DNA from: Desulfuromonadaceae bacterium
Lineage (GTDB): Bacteria > Desulfobacterota > Desulfuromonadia > Desulfuromonadales > Desulfuromonadaceae
Reading direction: 5' to 3'
Assembly: GCA_016936455.1 (NCBI GenBank)
Contig: JAFGXV010000003.1
Span: 1-64,000 of the forward strand
DNA: 64,000 bases
Shown here: piece by piece, positions 42,555 to 51,328 of the stretch
Layout of the letters: every line of letters begins with the position of its first letter
Position numbering within the stretch: position 1 is the stretch's first letter
Notes under the pieces: generated by a model
What the model was told of the DNA's origin: nothing
The model's input: only the letters and a program-made list of their open reading frames with translations
Database searches by the model: none
Made by a program: the position numbers and the translations under genes

Positions 42555-43400
42555 CTAGTCTGATGCTTCAGCCTGACCGACAAACAGCGGCAGCAACTGC
42601 TCAAGCAGCAGACTGAATGCCGACCGGCTGTCGCAGCCACAGCGCAAAACATCCTCATGACACAGCGGGGCTGCATCGAGCCCGGCAGCCAGGTTGGTCG
42701 CCAGAGATACGGCAGCGACCTCAAGCCCGAGGAAATGAGCCATAATCGCCTCGGCAACCAGAGACATGGAAACGGCATCAGCGCCAAGCTGCCTGAGCAT
42801 CCGCACCTCCGCAGACGTCTCATAGCTGGGCCCGGGCACAGCGGCCAGGACGCCCCGATGAAGCCGAAGAGCCGAACCGGTCAGCCGCTGCTGGAGAGCA
42901 GGATAAAACGCCTGCTGATAAAGTGACGAGAGATCGACAAAAGCTGGCGGGCTTATCCCCCGAAGCGGATTGTCGCCCTGCAGGTTGAGGTGGTCCGTCA
43001 CCAGCATGAAGTCACCAGGCTGGATATCGGTGCGGATCGCCCCGACGGCGTTGGTCAGCAAAACACGGCCGCAACCGAGCTGAGCCGCCAGCTGGACCGG
43101 CAGGCTCGTCTGATGGGAAGTCAACCCCTGATACCCGTGAAAACGTCCACAGAAAAGGGCCAGCCGCCACCCCCGCCAACGACCAATGAGCAGCTCGGCC
43201 TGATGTCCGGGCACCCCGGCACAAACAACCTGCAGCATACCATAGGGGTAGCGCGCCTCGACCTCCAACTCCTGAGCAAACGCCCCGAATCCGGAGCCCA
43301 GCACCAGAGCGCAGTCACACGGACCAACAGCCATCAGACTATCGCGCTCCGTCGGGGATAAAAGCCGAGTGTCACCGGCCTGGGAACCTGACCGCACCAT
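42555..43400 (-). CDS. Purine nucleoside phosphorylase
   Basis: This 281-residue enzyme phosphorolyses purine nucleosides to base and ribose 1-phosphate. It fits the trimeric class (PNP/MTAP superfamily): LVLGSGFGAFAQEL (phosphate loop), FCGRFHGYQG, LTNAVGAIRTDIQPGD, GVLAAVPGPSYETSAEVRML and DAVSMSLVAEAIMA. The last segment normally reads V-G-M-S-T in the family; here it reads VSMSL. An asparagine that favours 6-oxopurines is present in SLATNLAAGL. The gene follows the TPR lipoprotein gene by 6 bp. An internal ATG at about 43337 is an alternative start. Confidence 0.9.
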   Translation of the reverse strand: MVRSGSQAGDTRLLSPTERDSLMAVGPCDCALVLGSGFGAFAQELEVEARYPYGMLQVVCAGVPGHQAELLIGRWRGWRLALFCGRFHGYQGLTSHQTSLPVQLAAQLGCGRVLLTNAVGAIRTDIQPGDFMLVTDHLNLQGDNPLRGISPPAFVDLSSLYQQAFYPALQQRLTGSALRLHRGVLAAVPGPSYETSAEVRMLRQLGADAVSMSLVAEAIMAHFLGLEVAAVSLATNLAAGLDAAPLCHEDVLRCGCDSRSAFSLLLEQLLPLFVGQAEASD

Positions 43401-43406
43401 CCGTTT

Positions 43407-44153
43407 TTATTGCTCGATCAGGATCAGAAATTCCCGTGCCTTCTGACCAAGGGCCGAACGATCCTCGCGGTTAGCCACTTCACGAAGGACCTCACGGGCG
43501 TCATCAAGTCGCTCAAGGCGCATGAGGTTTTCACCATACATCAGGCGAATGCTGTTATTATCCGGCGCCAAGGTCAATGTCCGTTCGAGAGGCGCCAGCG
43601 CCAGTTCTTCCTTGTGCATGGCCTGATAGGTCATGGCCAGATAGGTCAGACAGCGCAGGTGGTCCGGAAAGTCCGCCAAAGCCTCCTTGAAGGTCATCAC
43701 CGCCTTGAGATAGTCCCCGGACTGATAATAAGCGATCCCCAGTCCGGTCAGGGCGTTGGCCGGATAGCGGAACAGCAGGTTGTCCGCAGCTTTGCGAAAC
43801 AGCACGGCCGCCTCGTTCCAGCGTTGCAGGTCCAGATAGAGTGCCGCGAGATTGTTCTGGGTTTCCGGGTGATCCGGACGCAGCTGCAGCGATTTTTTAT
43901 AATGGGTCTCCGACAGCGCGTAGGCCTTCTTCAGAAAATAGACCTGCCCCAGCAAAGCATGAAGATCCGGGTCTGTCGCATCATATTTCAGGCCGGTCTG
44001 CAGCTGCTCCAGCGCTGAGGTATAATCCTTGGCCGCCACATAGGACTGGGCCATGCGGTAACAGGATTTGGCCTTGTCAGCCAGCGTTGGCCCGGTCGCA
44101 CAGCCGGCCAGCAACAGGAGAAGCAGCGCGATCAGACACCATTTTTGTCGCAT
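43407..44153 (-). CDS. TPR lipoprotein, PilF/PilW-like
   Basis: This 248-residue protein has a lipoprotein signal with lipobox LAGC (C18), then at least five TPR units (for example DYTSALEQLQTGLKYDATDP, QRWNEAAVLFRKAADNLLF and GDYLKAVMTFKEALADFPDH). Layout and length match PilF/PilW, outer-membrane lipoproteins that help assemble the type IV pilus secretin. No pilus genes are nearby, so that role is inferred from form only. It is located between the PfkB kinase and PNP genes in a tight minus-strand run. GAAGGGA lies upstream of the ATG. Confidence 0.85.
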   Translation of the reverse strand: MRQKWCLIALLLLLLAGCATGPTLADKAKSCYRMAQSYVAAKDYTSALEQLQTGLKYDATDPDLHALLGQVYFLKKAYALSETHYKKSLQLRPDHPETQNNLAALYLDLQRWNEAAVLFRKAADNLLFRYPANALTGLGIAYYQSGDYLKAVMTFKEALADFPDHLRCLTYLAMTYQAMHKEELALAPLERTLTLAPDNNSIRLMYGENLMRLERLDDAREVLREVANREDRSALGQKAREFLILIEQ

Positions 44154-44171
44154 GGAACATCCCTTCTCCGG

Positions 44172-45083
44172 CTAATCAATACCGGAAAACTCGGTTAACA
44201 GCTGAAACATGCGGTAGCGCTCATGGACTTCTTCGATCTTCAGCGTCCGCATGCGATCCAGGCTGAAGGCCTCGACATTGAAAGATGCCATGACACTGCC
44301 AAAGACGATGGCTTTGCGCATGGCGGCTTCGGACAGATCGCGCACGCTGGCCAGGTAGCCCATGAAGCCGCCGGCAAAGGTATCACCGGCACCGGTCGGA
44401 TCATAGACCGATTCCAGCGGATAGGCGGGAGCGGAAAAAACACCCTTTTCCGTAAACATGACCGCCCCGTATTCTCCCTGCTTTACGACCAGGGTTTTCG
44501 GACCCATGGCCAGCACGGCGCGCGCCGCCTTGACGGTGTTCGGCTCGCCAGCCAGCTGGCGCACCTCCCCTTCATTGATCAGCAGGATATCAACATACTT
44601 CAGGGTTCGCAACAAAGCGTCCTTTTTACCCTGGATCCAGAAGTTCATGGTGTCGCAGGCGACGAGCTTGGGCCGCACCACCTGCTGCAGCACCTCAAGT
44701 TGCAGTTCCGGGTCGATATTGGCCAGAAACACATACTCGGCATCGCAGTAGTGCGGCGGCAACTGCGGCTTGAAAGAAGCGAACACATTGAGCTGAGTAT
44801 CCAGGGTATGAGCTTCATTCAGGTCGTAGCCGTAGGAACCACTCCAGCGAAAGGTCTTGCCATCGGCCACGGTCAGACCGTCAAGGTTGACCTGACGCGA
44901 GCGCAGAAAGTCGAGATGACCTGCCGGAAAATCGTTACCGATGACTGCCACCAGATTGACATCGGTAAAATAGCTGGCCGACGTAGAAAAGTAGGTACCG
45001 GAACCGCCAAGTACCTCCTGTGCCTTGCCGAAGGGTGTTTCAACCGAGTCCAGTGCCACCGACCCAACAACCAGAATGCTCAT
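44172..45083 (-). CDS. PfkB family carbohydrate/nucleoside kinase
   Basis: This 303-residue kinase has the PfkB fold: an N-terminal VLGGSGTYFSTSASYF glycine motif, FLANIDPELQLEVL, LLINEGEVRQLAGEP, VVKQGEYGAVMF, and the catalytic signature DPTGAGDTFAGGFMGYL with its base aspartate. The ATG overlaps the end of the MTAP gene by 4 bp, so the two are translationally coupled. That points to a nucleoside or a ribose-derived sugar as substrate, perhaps an adenosine-kinase-like or ribokinase-like activity. It is not decided by the sequence. Confidence 0.9.
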   Translation of the reverse strand: MSILVVGSVALDSVETPFGKAQEVLGGSGTYFSTSASYFTDVNLVAVIGNDFPAGHLDFLRSRQVNLDGLTVADGKTFRWSGSYGYDLNEAHTLDTQLNVFASFKPQLPPHYCDAEYVFLANIDPELQLEVLQQVVRPKLVACDTMNFWIQGKKDALLRTLKYVDILLINEGEVRQLAGEPNTVKAARAVLAMGPKTLVVKQGEYGAVMFTEKGVFSAPAYPLESVYDPTGAGDTFAGGFMGYLASVRDLSEAAMRKAIVFGSVMASFNVEAFSLDRMRTLKIEEVHERYRMFQLLTEFSGID

Positions 45084-45958
45084 GCCTGATCTCCTTCAAG
45101 ATATTTGCCGATAATCAGCTCCAGCCGCCGACGAGCCTGAGCAGAAATACACGCCGGATCCGTCATGACGGCGTAACGCGCCGCTTCACCACAGCTGCAG
45201 GAACGCGTCGCGGAGAGGGTTTTCGCCGCCTCAGCAATAATCGAGCGTGCCATGGCCACATTTTGCTGAATAATGGCGATCACCGCCTCCACCGACACAT
45301 CGTCATGCCCCTCGTGCCAGCAGTCATAATCCGTGGCCAGAGCAACGGTGGCATAGCAGATTTCCGCTTCGCGCGCCAGCCTTGCCTCGGGCAGATTGGT
45401 CATGCCGATGATATCGACCCCCCAGGAGCGGAACAGCCGGGACTCGGCGCGGGTGGAAAAGTTCGGCCCCTCAATACAGACATAGGTACCACCGCGATGG
45501 ACCGTAGCACCCGCGGCCTGAGCCGCCTCATACAAGACCTGCGACAGCGCCGGGCAGAGCGGATCGGCAAACTGGACATGGCCCACCACGCCGTCGCCAA
45601 AGAAGGTAGAGGCCCGCTTGCCCGTGGTCCGATCGATAAACTGGTCGGGAATCACGATATGACCGGGCACAATGTCTTCCTTCATACTGCCGACGGCCGA
45701 CACGGAGATGATCTGCTCCACGCCGAGCATCTTCATGCCGTAGATATTGGCCCGATAGGGCACTTCGGATGGCAGCAGACGATGGCCCCGGCCATGCCGC
45801 GGCAGGAACACCAGCCGCACCTCACCAAGGTTGCCGCAGATATAGGCATCCGACGGCTCACCAAAGGGAGTCTGCAGACGGACCTCCTCCACCTGCGTCA
45901 GCGCGTCCATATGGTACAGACCACTGCCACCGATCACGCCGATCGTTGTTCTGGCCAT
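45080..45958 (-). CDS. mtnP: S-methyl-5'-thioadenosine phosphorylase
   Basis: This 292-residue enzyme cleaves 5'-methylthioadenosine with phosphate to adenine and 5-methylthioribose 1-phosphate in the methionine salvage route. The signatures are IGVIGGSGLYHMDAL, FLPRHGRGHRLLPSEVPYRANIYGMK, CIEGPNFSTRAESRLFRSWG, VDIIGMTNLPEARLAREAEICYATVAL (split) and TDYDCW, the MTAP-specific part. It is the second phosphorylase of the salvage run. It overlaps the PfkB kinase gene by 4 bp and follows rlmN by 15 bp. Confidence 0.95.
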   Translation of the reverse strand: MARTTIGVIGGSGLYHMDALTQVEEVRLQTPFGEPSDAYICGNLGEVRLVFLPRHGRGHRLLPSEVPYRANIYGMKMLGVEQIISVSAVGSMKEDIVPGHIVIPDQFIDRTTGKRASTFFGDGVVGHVQFADPLCPALSQVLYEAAQAAGATVHRGGTYVCIEGPNFSTRAESRLFRSWGVDIIGMTNLPEARLAREAEICYATVALATDYDCWHEGHDDVSVEAVIAIIQQNVAMARSIIAEAAKTLSATRSCSCGEAARYAVMTDPACISAQARRRLELIIGKYLEGDQA

Positions 45959-45973
45959 ATCCTTCTCCTTTTT

Positions 45974-47047
45974 TCAGGTTGGAATTGAAACGTTTTGCTG
46001 CGCCTCGGCCTGCTGCTTTTCCAACTTGCCTTTCAGCTGGCCGCAGGCGGCCGAAATGTCCTGTCCCTTGCTTGCACGCCGTACCGCAACAATATTCCGG
46101 TCCAGCAGATAGGTTTGGAAAGCGGAAATGGTTGTTTCGTCCGGGCAGCGGTAAGCAGCCCCTTCGTGCTCATTGAACGGGATCAGGTTGACCTTGGCCT
46201 TTACCCCATGCAGCAGTTTGACCAGCCGCTTGGCATCGGCGATGGCGTCGTTCAAATCGCGGATCAGGATATACTCGAAGGTAATGCGTCGCTTGGCCGG
46301 TAGCGGGAAAACCCGGCAGGCCGCCATCAGCTCGTGCAGCGGATAGCGCTTGTTAATCGGCATCAGCCGGTCACGCACCTCATCGGTCGTCGCGTTGAGG
46401 GAAACCGCCAGATTCGCCGTAATCCGCCGCCCCAGTTCCGCCATCTGCGGCACCAGCCCGCAGGTTGACACCGTAATCTTGCGCGAACTGTAGTCCAGCC
46501 CCGCCGGGTCATACAGAATCTCCAGTGACCGCACCACGTTGTCCAGATTGTGCAGCGGCTCACCCATGCCCATGAACACGATATTCTGCAACGGTCCATC
46601 CTTCAGCCCGGCACACACCTGATTGACAATTTCCGCGGCCGTCAGATGTCGCTTGAAGCCGAAGGTTCCGGTCAGGCAGAAATCGCAACCCATGGCGCAA
46701 CCGACCTGAGAGGAAATACACAGGGTGGCACGGTCGTTGTCCATGGGGATACGCACGCTCTCCACCGTCTCACCGTCATCCAGCCGGTACAGGTATTTGC
46801 GCGTGCCATCGCGGCTGACCTCCGTCGCCTCGGGCAGCCAGTCGGAGACATAGGCCTTCTCCTTGAGCGTTGTGCGCAGATCCTTGGACAAGTCGGTCAT
46901 CTGGTCAAAATCCGTCACGCCGCGTTTATAGATCCAAGCCATCAGCTGTTGGCTGCGAAAACGCTCTTTGCCGATGCCGGCCAGAAATTCCACCAACTGC
47001 TCGCGCGTCAGATTTTTCAGATCAATTCGGGAAGAAGAGTTCATCAT
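45974..47047 (-). CDS. rlmN: Dual-specificity 23S rRNA/tRNA adenine C2-methyltransferase RlmN
   Basis: This 357-residue radical-SAM enzyme methylates C2 of A2503 in 23S rRNA and of A37 in some tRNAs. The radical-SAM cluster motif [11 protein letters not shown] and the conserved [13 protein letters not shown] and [12 protein letters not shown] are present, and the catalytic C-terminal cysteine lies near ISAACGQL. Methylation proceeds via a protein-bound methyl. ATG 47047 is preferred as it follows the ndk terminator; the open frame to 47137 overlaps that terminator. GGAGG lies further upstream than usual, so the start is slightly uncertain. Confidence 0.95.
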   Translation of the reverse strand: MMNSSSRIDLKNLTREQLVEFLAGIGKERFRSQQLMAWIYKRGVTDFDQMTDLSKDLRTTLKEKAYVSDWLPEATEVSRDGTRKYLYRLDDGETVESVRIPMDNDRATLCISSQVGCAMGCDFCLTGTFGFKRHLTAAEIVNQVCAGLKDGPLQNIVFMGMGEPLHNLDNVVRSLEILYDPAGLDYSSRKITVSTCGLVPQMAELGRRITANLAVSLNATTDEVRDRLMPINKRYPLHELMAACRVFPLPAKRRITFEYILIRDLNDAIADAKRLVKLLHGVKAKVNLIPFNEHEGAAYRCPDETTISAFQTYLLDRNIVAVRRASKGQDISAACGQLKGKLEKQQAEAQQNVSIPT

Positions 47048-47072
47048 GTTTGCCGAAGGTTGCCTCCATGAG

Positions 47073-47107
47073 ATGAAAAAAGCCCTCCGGATTCTATCCG
47101 AAGGGCT
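47073..47107 (-). terminator. Terminator after ndk
   Basis: AGCCCTCCGGA (47081-47091) and TCCGAAGGGCT (47097-47107) form an 11-bp stem with one mismatch. On the minus strand the hairpin is followed by a T-tract. It lies 41 bp past the ndk stop and 26 bp before rlmN. Confidence 0.88.
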
Positions 47108-47147
47108 GGTATTACTCAAGCAGCATCGCTGCTTCAATCACGTTCTG

Positions 47148-47561
47148 TTACAGCAGTTCCAAGCCGGAAAAGAAGTAGGACAGCTCAAACGCCGCCGTTT
47201 CCGGAGCATCAGAGCCGTGGGTGGCGTTCTCGCCAATGGAAGCACCGAACTCACGGCGCAGGGTACCTTCAGTTGCCTGGGCCGGGTTGGTTGCGCCCAT
47301 CAGGTCGCGCCACTTCATGATGGCGTTTTCCGCTTCGAGGGCCATGACGATGCAGGGGCCGCTGCTCATGAAATCCGTCAACTCGCCGAAAAAGGGACGC
47401 TCACGATGCACATAGTAGAAGCCCTCGGCCTCCACCTTGCTCAGGTAGATTTTTTTCAGACCAACAACTTTAAAGCCTTCGGCGTAGATCCGTGCCAGGA
47501 TCTTGCCGGCATAGCCTGCTGCAAACGCGTCGGGTTTAATGATTGCAAAAGTTCTTTCCAT
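47148..47561 (-). CDS. ndk: Nucleoside diphosphate kinase
   Basis: This 137-residue enzyme transfers phosphate from ATP to other nucleoside diphosphates. The active-site histidine lies in [15 protein letters not shown], and the start [15 protein letters not shown] is characteristic. The protein is full length. GGAGGTC is upstream of the ATG. It has a good promoter and a terminator of its own, so it is probably a single-gene unit. Confidence 0.97.
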   Translation of the reverse strand: MERTFAIIKPDAFAAGYAGKILARIYAEGFKVVGLKKIYLSKVEAEGFYYVHRERPFFGELTDFMSSGPCIVMALEAENAIMKWRDLMGATNPAQATEGTLRREFGASIGENATHGSDAPETAAFELSYFFSGLELL

Positions 47562-47600
47562 GATTAATGACCTCCAGAGTGGTTGAATTCAAAGCGTCTG

Positions 47601-47629
47601 CTTGTAGCACCCCTGATGCAAAAAGTCAA
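47601..47629 (-). promoter_or_regulatory. Candidate ndk promoter
   Basis: TTGACT (complement of 47624-47629) and TACAAG (complement of 47601-47606) are 17 bp apart. The leader is about 33 nt. Confidence 0.6.
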
Positions 47630-47647
47630 CGTCTTGCACCGCAGTCA

Positions 47648-48547
47648 TCAGCCCCAGAAGGTCACCTGGTTGCGTCCCTGCTCCTTCGAGCGCTGCAGAG
47701 CACTGGCCAGCTGTTCCAGCAGATGATCCAGATTGTCACTGTCTTCAGCAATGACGGCACCGATGCTCACCGTCATGGCAAACGGCAAGTCATCGTACAT
47801 TTCCCGTCGTACCCGCTCCAGAACCATATTGGCCACCTTCAACGTGGACTTGCGATTGGAATACGGCAGGATGACAACGAAACCGTCCGCACCGACACGC
47901 CCGACAATGTCGGCCTGACGGATGGAAGAACGCAGTCGTGTCACCAACCAGTTCAATAACTTTTCGCCGGCGACCCGGCCATAAATCTGGACATAGATTT
48001 TGAAAAAATCAAGTTCCAGCCGCAGCAAGGCGAAAGGATTTTTATAGCGCTTGAAGCGGAACCACTCGCGTTCCAGCGCATCCTGAAAGGTGCGCTCGTT
48101 GAGGATGCCGGTGATGGTATCGAGTTGAGCCTCCTTGCGCAGTGTCCCGTCAACCTCTTTCAGGTCAACCAGCGACAGGGCTTCTGAAAACACCTCGGCG
48201 GCACCGACAATCGCCCCCGCTTCGTCACGGACTGCCGAACTTTTCACCAGAATCGGGACTTTATGCCCGTTCTTGTGCGTAAAAAACACCAGTTTTTCCT
48301 GCGAGGCTCCGCTGTCAATACAAGCTTTCAGCGGACAGTACTCTTCACACAGGGGATAGTTCTTGCTATCGACATGCTGCAGCGGTCCCTGCTCACACAG
48401 CTGACCAACCACCTCGTCGGCGGTGTAGCCTGTCAGCAGTTCGGCAGCGTTGTTCCAGTAAACGATCCGCCTCTCCCGATCAACGAGGTAAACGGCCTCG
48501 GAAACCACATCCAGCGTCTGTCTTAAATGGCTCGCCTCAATCTTCAT
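47648..48547 (-). CDS. PAS-GGDEF protein with degenerate active site
   Basis: This 299-residue soluble protein has an N-terminal PAS domain (about 5-125) carrying four cysteines (C51, C67, C71, C76) of the type found in PAS domains of some GGDEF proteins. A GGDEF-fold domain follows (about 140-297). Its signature loop is GADGF (219-223) instead of GG(D/E)EF, and DxLTGLxNRR is altered to DTITGILNERTF, so it is unlikely to make c-di-GMP. The inhibitory-site motif RQAD (210-213) is intact five residues before the loop. It may act as a c-di-GMP-binding effector or redox/ligand sensor. Confidence 0.85.
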   Translation of the reverse strand: MKIEASHLRQTLDVVSEAVYLVDRERRIVYWNNAAELLTGYTADEVVGQLCEQGPLQHVDSKNYPLCEEYCPLKACIDSGASQEKLVFFTHKNGHKVPILVKSSAVRDEAGAIVGAAEVFSEALSLVDLKEVDGTLRKEAQLDTITGILNERTFQDALEREWFRFKRYKNPFALLRLELDFFKIYVQIYGRVAGEKLLNWLVTRLRSSIRQADIVGRVGADGFVVILPYSNRKSTLKVANMVLERVRREMYDDLPFAMTVSIGAVIAEDSDNLDHLLEQLASALQRSKEQGRNQVTFWG

Positions 48548-48620
48548 CGCGTGTTCCTTGTTCGGCGCAGATTTTCCCGGACAAACTGAATCTTCACCAC
48601 ATTAATAAATCAGGCTGGTA

Positions 48621-48648
48621 ATTATAAAAAACATCCTAAGAAAAACAA
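48621..48648 (-). promoter_or_regulatory. Candidate promoter of the PAS-GGDEF gene
   Basis: A perfect -10 TATAAT (complement of 48621-48626) lies 16 bp after TTGTTT (complement of 48643-48648). The leader of about 65-70 nt has no recognised riboswitch. Confidence 0.6.
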
Positions 48649-48649
48649 A

Positions 48650-48678
48650 GCTTAATTTCCACCAGGACCAATTTAAGC
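48650..48678 (-). terminator. Weak terminator-like hairpin at the rdgB stop
   Basis: GCTTAA (complement of 48673-48678) pairs with TTAAGC (complement of 48650-48655). A T-rich tract follows on the minus strand. The stem is AT-rich and includes the rdgB stop codon, and its T-tract overlaps the promoter of the next gene. Confidence 0.35.
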
Positions 48679-49290
48679 ACCAGGCAGCAGCTGCGGTTGC
48701 TCACTCAGCACCAGGACAACCTGTGCCAGCGCCTGACCGCGATGGCTGATAAGATTTTTTTCTTCCAGCGACAATTCGGCCATGGAGCAGTTCCGCGCGG
48801 CCAACCAGAACAGTGGGTCATAACCAAAGCCTTCCTGTCCGCGGGGAGAAAACAGGATTTCGCCCTCCAGCCGCCCCTCGAACAAACGGCACTGACCCTC
48901 GGGAGAGCAGAGGGCCATGACACAGCAAAACGCGCCCTGCCGCTGCCCCGCCGGCACATGCGCCAACTGCTCCAGCAAAAAAGCGTTGTTGCGCGCGTCA
49001 TCGGCATCTTCTCCGGCAAAACGCGCCGAGTAGACGCCGGGCCGCCCCTCCAGCGCCTCAACAGTCAGACCCGAATCATCGGCCAGGCAGACCGTGCCGC
49101 TCTGACGGGCAATGGCGAGGGCTTTCTTGCGCGCGTTGGCAGCAAAGGTTTCACCATCCTCGACAGCAGGCACCCACTCGGGATGGGATTCCAGCCCCTC
49201 CACCTCAATGCCGAAGGGAGTCAGTTTCTGGCGAATCTCACGCAGTTTTCCCGCATTGCCCGTGGCCACGATCAGCTTGCGAACACTCAT
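48673..49290 (-). CDS. rdgB: Non-canonical purine NTP pyrophosphatase (RdgB/HAM1)
   Basis: This 205-residue enzyme hydrolyses XTP and ITP-type nucleotides to keep them out of DNA. Family motifs are present: [35 protein letters not shown] (first motif and metal aspartates), and FGYDPLFW followed by HRGQAL. Length is normal. The ATG overlaps the rph stop by 4 bp, the usual rph-rdgB arrangement in many bacteria. Confidence 0.96.
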   Translation of the reverse strand: MSVRKLIVATGNAGKLREIRQKLTPFGIEVEGLESHPEWVPAVEDGETFAANARKKALAIARQSGTVCLADDSGLTVEALEGRPGVYSARFAGEDADDARNNAFLLEQLAHVPAGQRQGAFCCVMALCSPEGQCRLFEGRLEGEILFSPRGQEGFGYDPLFWLAARNCSMAELSLEEKNLISHRGQALAQVVLVLSEQPQLLPGA

Positions 49291-50021
49291 GCTCGCGGCT
49301 CCGCCAGGGCCTGACGCTGCAGGCGCACCAGCTCGGCACAGCCAGCGGCAGCAAGATGACGCATGGCCTCCAGGTCGCTGGCGGTAAAGGGTTCCGCTTC
49401 GGCAGTGCCCTGAAGCTCGACAAAGCGGCCGTCTCCCGTCATCACCACATTCATGTCGACGTCGGCGCGTGAGTCTTCACTGTAATTCAGATCCAGCAAT
49501 GCGACCCCGTCAACAATGCCAACACTGATAGCCGCCAGATGATCGAGCAGCGGGTTCTCCCGGATCACGCCCTGATCGAGCAATCTCTGTACGGCATCGG
49601 CCAGTGCCACCCAGGCCCCGGTAATCGAGGCGGTCCGGGTACCACCATCCGCCTGCAGGACGTCGCAGTCGATCCGAATGGTCCGCTCGCCCAGTCGCTC
49701 AAAATCGATCACTGCCCGCAGAGCGCGGCCGATCAGGCGTTGAATTTCATGAGTGCGCCCCCCCACTTTGCCACGCGCCGCCTCACGGGCGTTGCGCGTC
49801 TGGGTTGCTCGGGGAAGCATGGCATATTCCGCCGTGACCCAGCCCCTGCCCTCGCCACGCATAAACGGCGGGACGCCCTCTTCGACCGTGGCATTACACA
49901 GCACCACCGTTTCGCCAAACCGGACCAGCACCGAGCCCTCGGCATAACGGGTATAGCCACGCTCCAGCGTCACGGAGCGCAACTGGTCGATACGACGTTG
50001 ATCACTGCGAACTTTTTCCAT
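49287..50021 (-). CDS. rph: Ribonuclease PH
   Basis: This 244-residue phosphorolytic 3'-5' exonuclease matures tRNA 3' ends. Segments such as [58 protein letters not shown] and [18 protein letters not shown] match the family. Conserved arginines of the phosphate site are present. AAGGGA lies upstream of the ATG at 50021. It is followed by rdgB with overlap. Confidence 0.96.
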   Translation of the reverse strand: MEKVRSDQRRIDQLRSVTLERGYTRYAEGSVLVRFGETVVLCNATVEEGVPPFMRGEGRGWVTAEYAMLPRATQTRNAREAARGKVGGRTHEIQRLIGRALRAVIDFERLGERTIRIDCDVLQADGGTRTASITGAWVALADAVQRLLDQGVIRENPLLDHLAAISVGIVDGVALLDLNYSEDSRADVDMNVVMTGDGRFVELQGTAEAEPFTASDLEAMRHLAAAGCAELVRLQRQALAEPRA

Positions 50022-50096
50022 TAAAAATGTTCCCTTCTGGTCAAAAATAACGCGGTAGGCGACCTCAACGCCGCCCAGTCCAAACAGGATGCGGCA

Positions 50097-51173
50097 TCAA
50101 AGCCCGGTCTGTTCGGCAAAATCCTTCAGCCCGTTGAGCAACGCCTGCGCCAACCGCTTCTGCCCCTCTTTCTGCGTCAGCAGGCTCCAGTCCTCCTGTG
50201 CCGTCAGATAGCCGAGCTCAATCAGCACCGTGGGCAGGTTGCCCCGCTCCAGAGGCAGCAGAGCCGTCTGAGAAACTTCGGCCACATCAAATCCGGCATC
50301 GCGCAACGCCGCGCTCAGGCGCAGAGCCAGCATCATACTGCTGTGCGACGCCGCTGCGTCTTCGCCCTGGGGTGACAGGACCTTCTCGACGGCCTCGGGT
50401 CGAACATAGAGATGAAGGCCATGGCTGCGGGGCGTCAGCGCACCCTGGGCATGGAGCAGCAGAAAAGCATCGACGCCGTCCTGAGCGACAACCTCAAGCC
50501 GCTTGTCGGCATCCAGCTGATAATCCTCATTACGGCTCAGAAACACCGGAACACCGAGCTGCATTTTAATCAGTTTTTCCAGCTGCCGCGCTACACCGAG
50601 GGTAACGTCCTTCTCCTTCGAGCCATTCAGCCCGAGAACACCCGCATCCTCACCACCATGAGCCGGATCGATGGCCACCGCGCGCAAAGAGGGTTCGGCG
50701 CGACTGCGCTTCTTCTGCAGCAGAAACGAAAACAGCCGACCAAACAGGTTCTGATCCGATGTCACAGCGTGCGGCGGATCGAGGTTGCGATAATAGAGGG
50801 GAAAGGGCAGCAGGTCGCCGAGCTGATCAACGACGAAGCTTTCCGCCACGCGCAGACGCCCATCGATAAAGCGCGCCGAGTGGGTCAACGGTATAAAACG
50901 CTCGCCAAGCTGAAGATAGCGACTGCCGGGGAAAAAGGTGGCGGTGCCGGAGGGCAGACGCAGATAATAGCGATGATCAATAGAGTTCCAGTAGCCCGAC
51001 AATTTCAGGGCAGGCAACACATCATCAATGGCCAGATAAGGCACGCCATCGTAGAGATAGACTTCACTCAGGCGCTGGACCGGTGCGCCCTGACGCGACA
51101 ATTCCACATCCGCCAGCAAGGGAGCGGCCAGCAACAACCCGCCTAGGGTTAAAAAAATAACGAGACGCTTCAT
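50097..51173 (-). CDS. N-acetylmuramoyl-L-alanine amidase (Amidase_3) with N-terminal stalk domain
   Basis: This 358-residue exported enzyme cleaves the amide bond between muramic acid and the stem peptide. A signal peptide (about 1-21) precedes a copper-amine-oxidase-N-like domain (about 22-130) that may bind envelope or peptidoglycan. The Amidase_3 domain (about 165-355) shows IDPAHGGEDAGV with the first zinc histidine, the glutamate in SKEKDVTL, LLHAQG in place of the usual SIHANA, and the catalytic glutamate in VLIELGYL. ATG 51173 follows AAGGGG. Confidence 0.88.
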   Translation of the reverse strand: MKRLVIFLTLGGLLLAAPLLADVELSRQGAPVQRLSEVYLYDGVPYLAIDDVLPALKLSGYWNSIDHRYYLRLPSGTATFFPGSRYLQLGERFIPLTHSARFIDGRLRVAESFVVDQLGDLLPFPLYYRNLDPPHAVTSDQNLFGRLFSFLLQKKRSRAEPSLRAVAIDPAHGGEDAGVLGLNGSKEKDVTLGVARQLEKLIKMQLGVPVFLSRNEDYQLDADKRLEVVAQDGVDAFLLLHAQGALTPRSHGLHLYVRPEAVEKVLSPQGEDAAASHSSMMLALRLSAALRDAGFDVAEVSQTALLPLERGNLPTVLIELGYLTAQEDWSLLTQKEGQKRLAQALLNGLKDFAEQTGL

Positions 51174-51328
51174 CGTACCCCTTTTTTGAACAATCTGAGC
51201 CATGTTGGCCACCGCAGGCGCAGGCGCGTGTGAGACCCTACTCCGAAAAGGAAGCGGCTGTCAACGTCCTGGCACGGTAGCTATTTACCCGGCCACGCCC
51301 TGTCTCGCGAGAACAAACCAGTGCGCGG

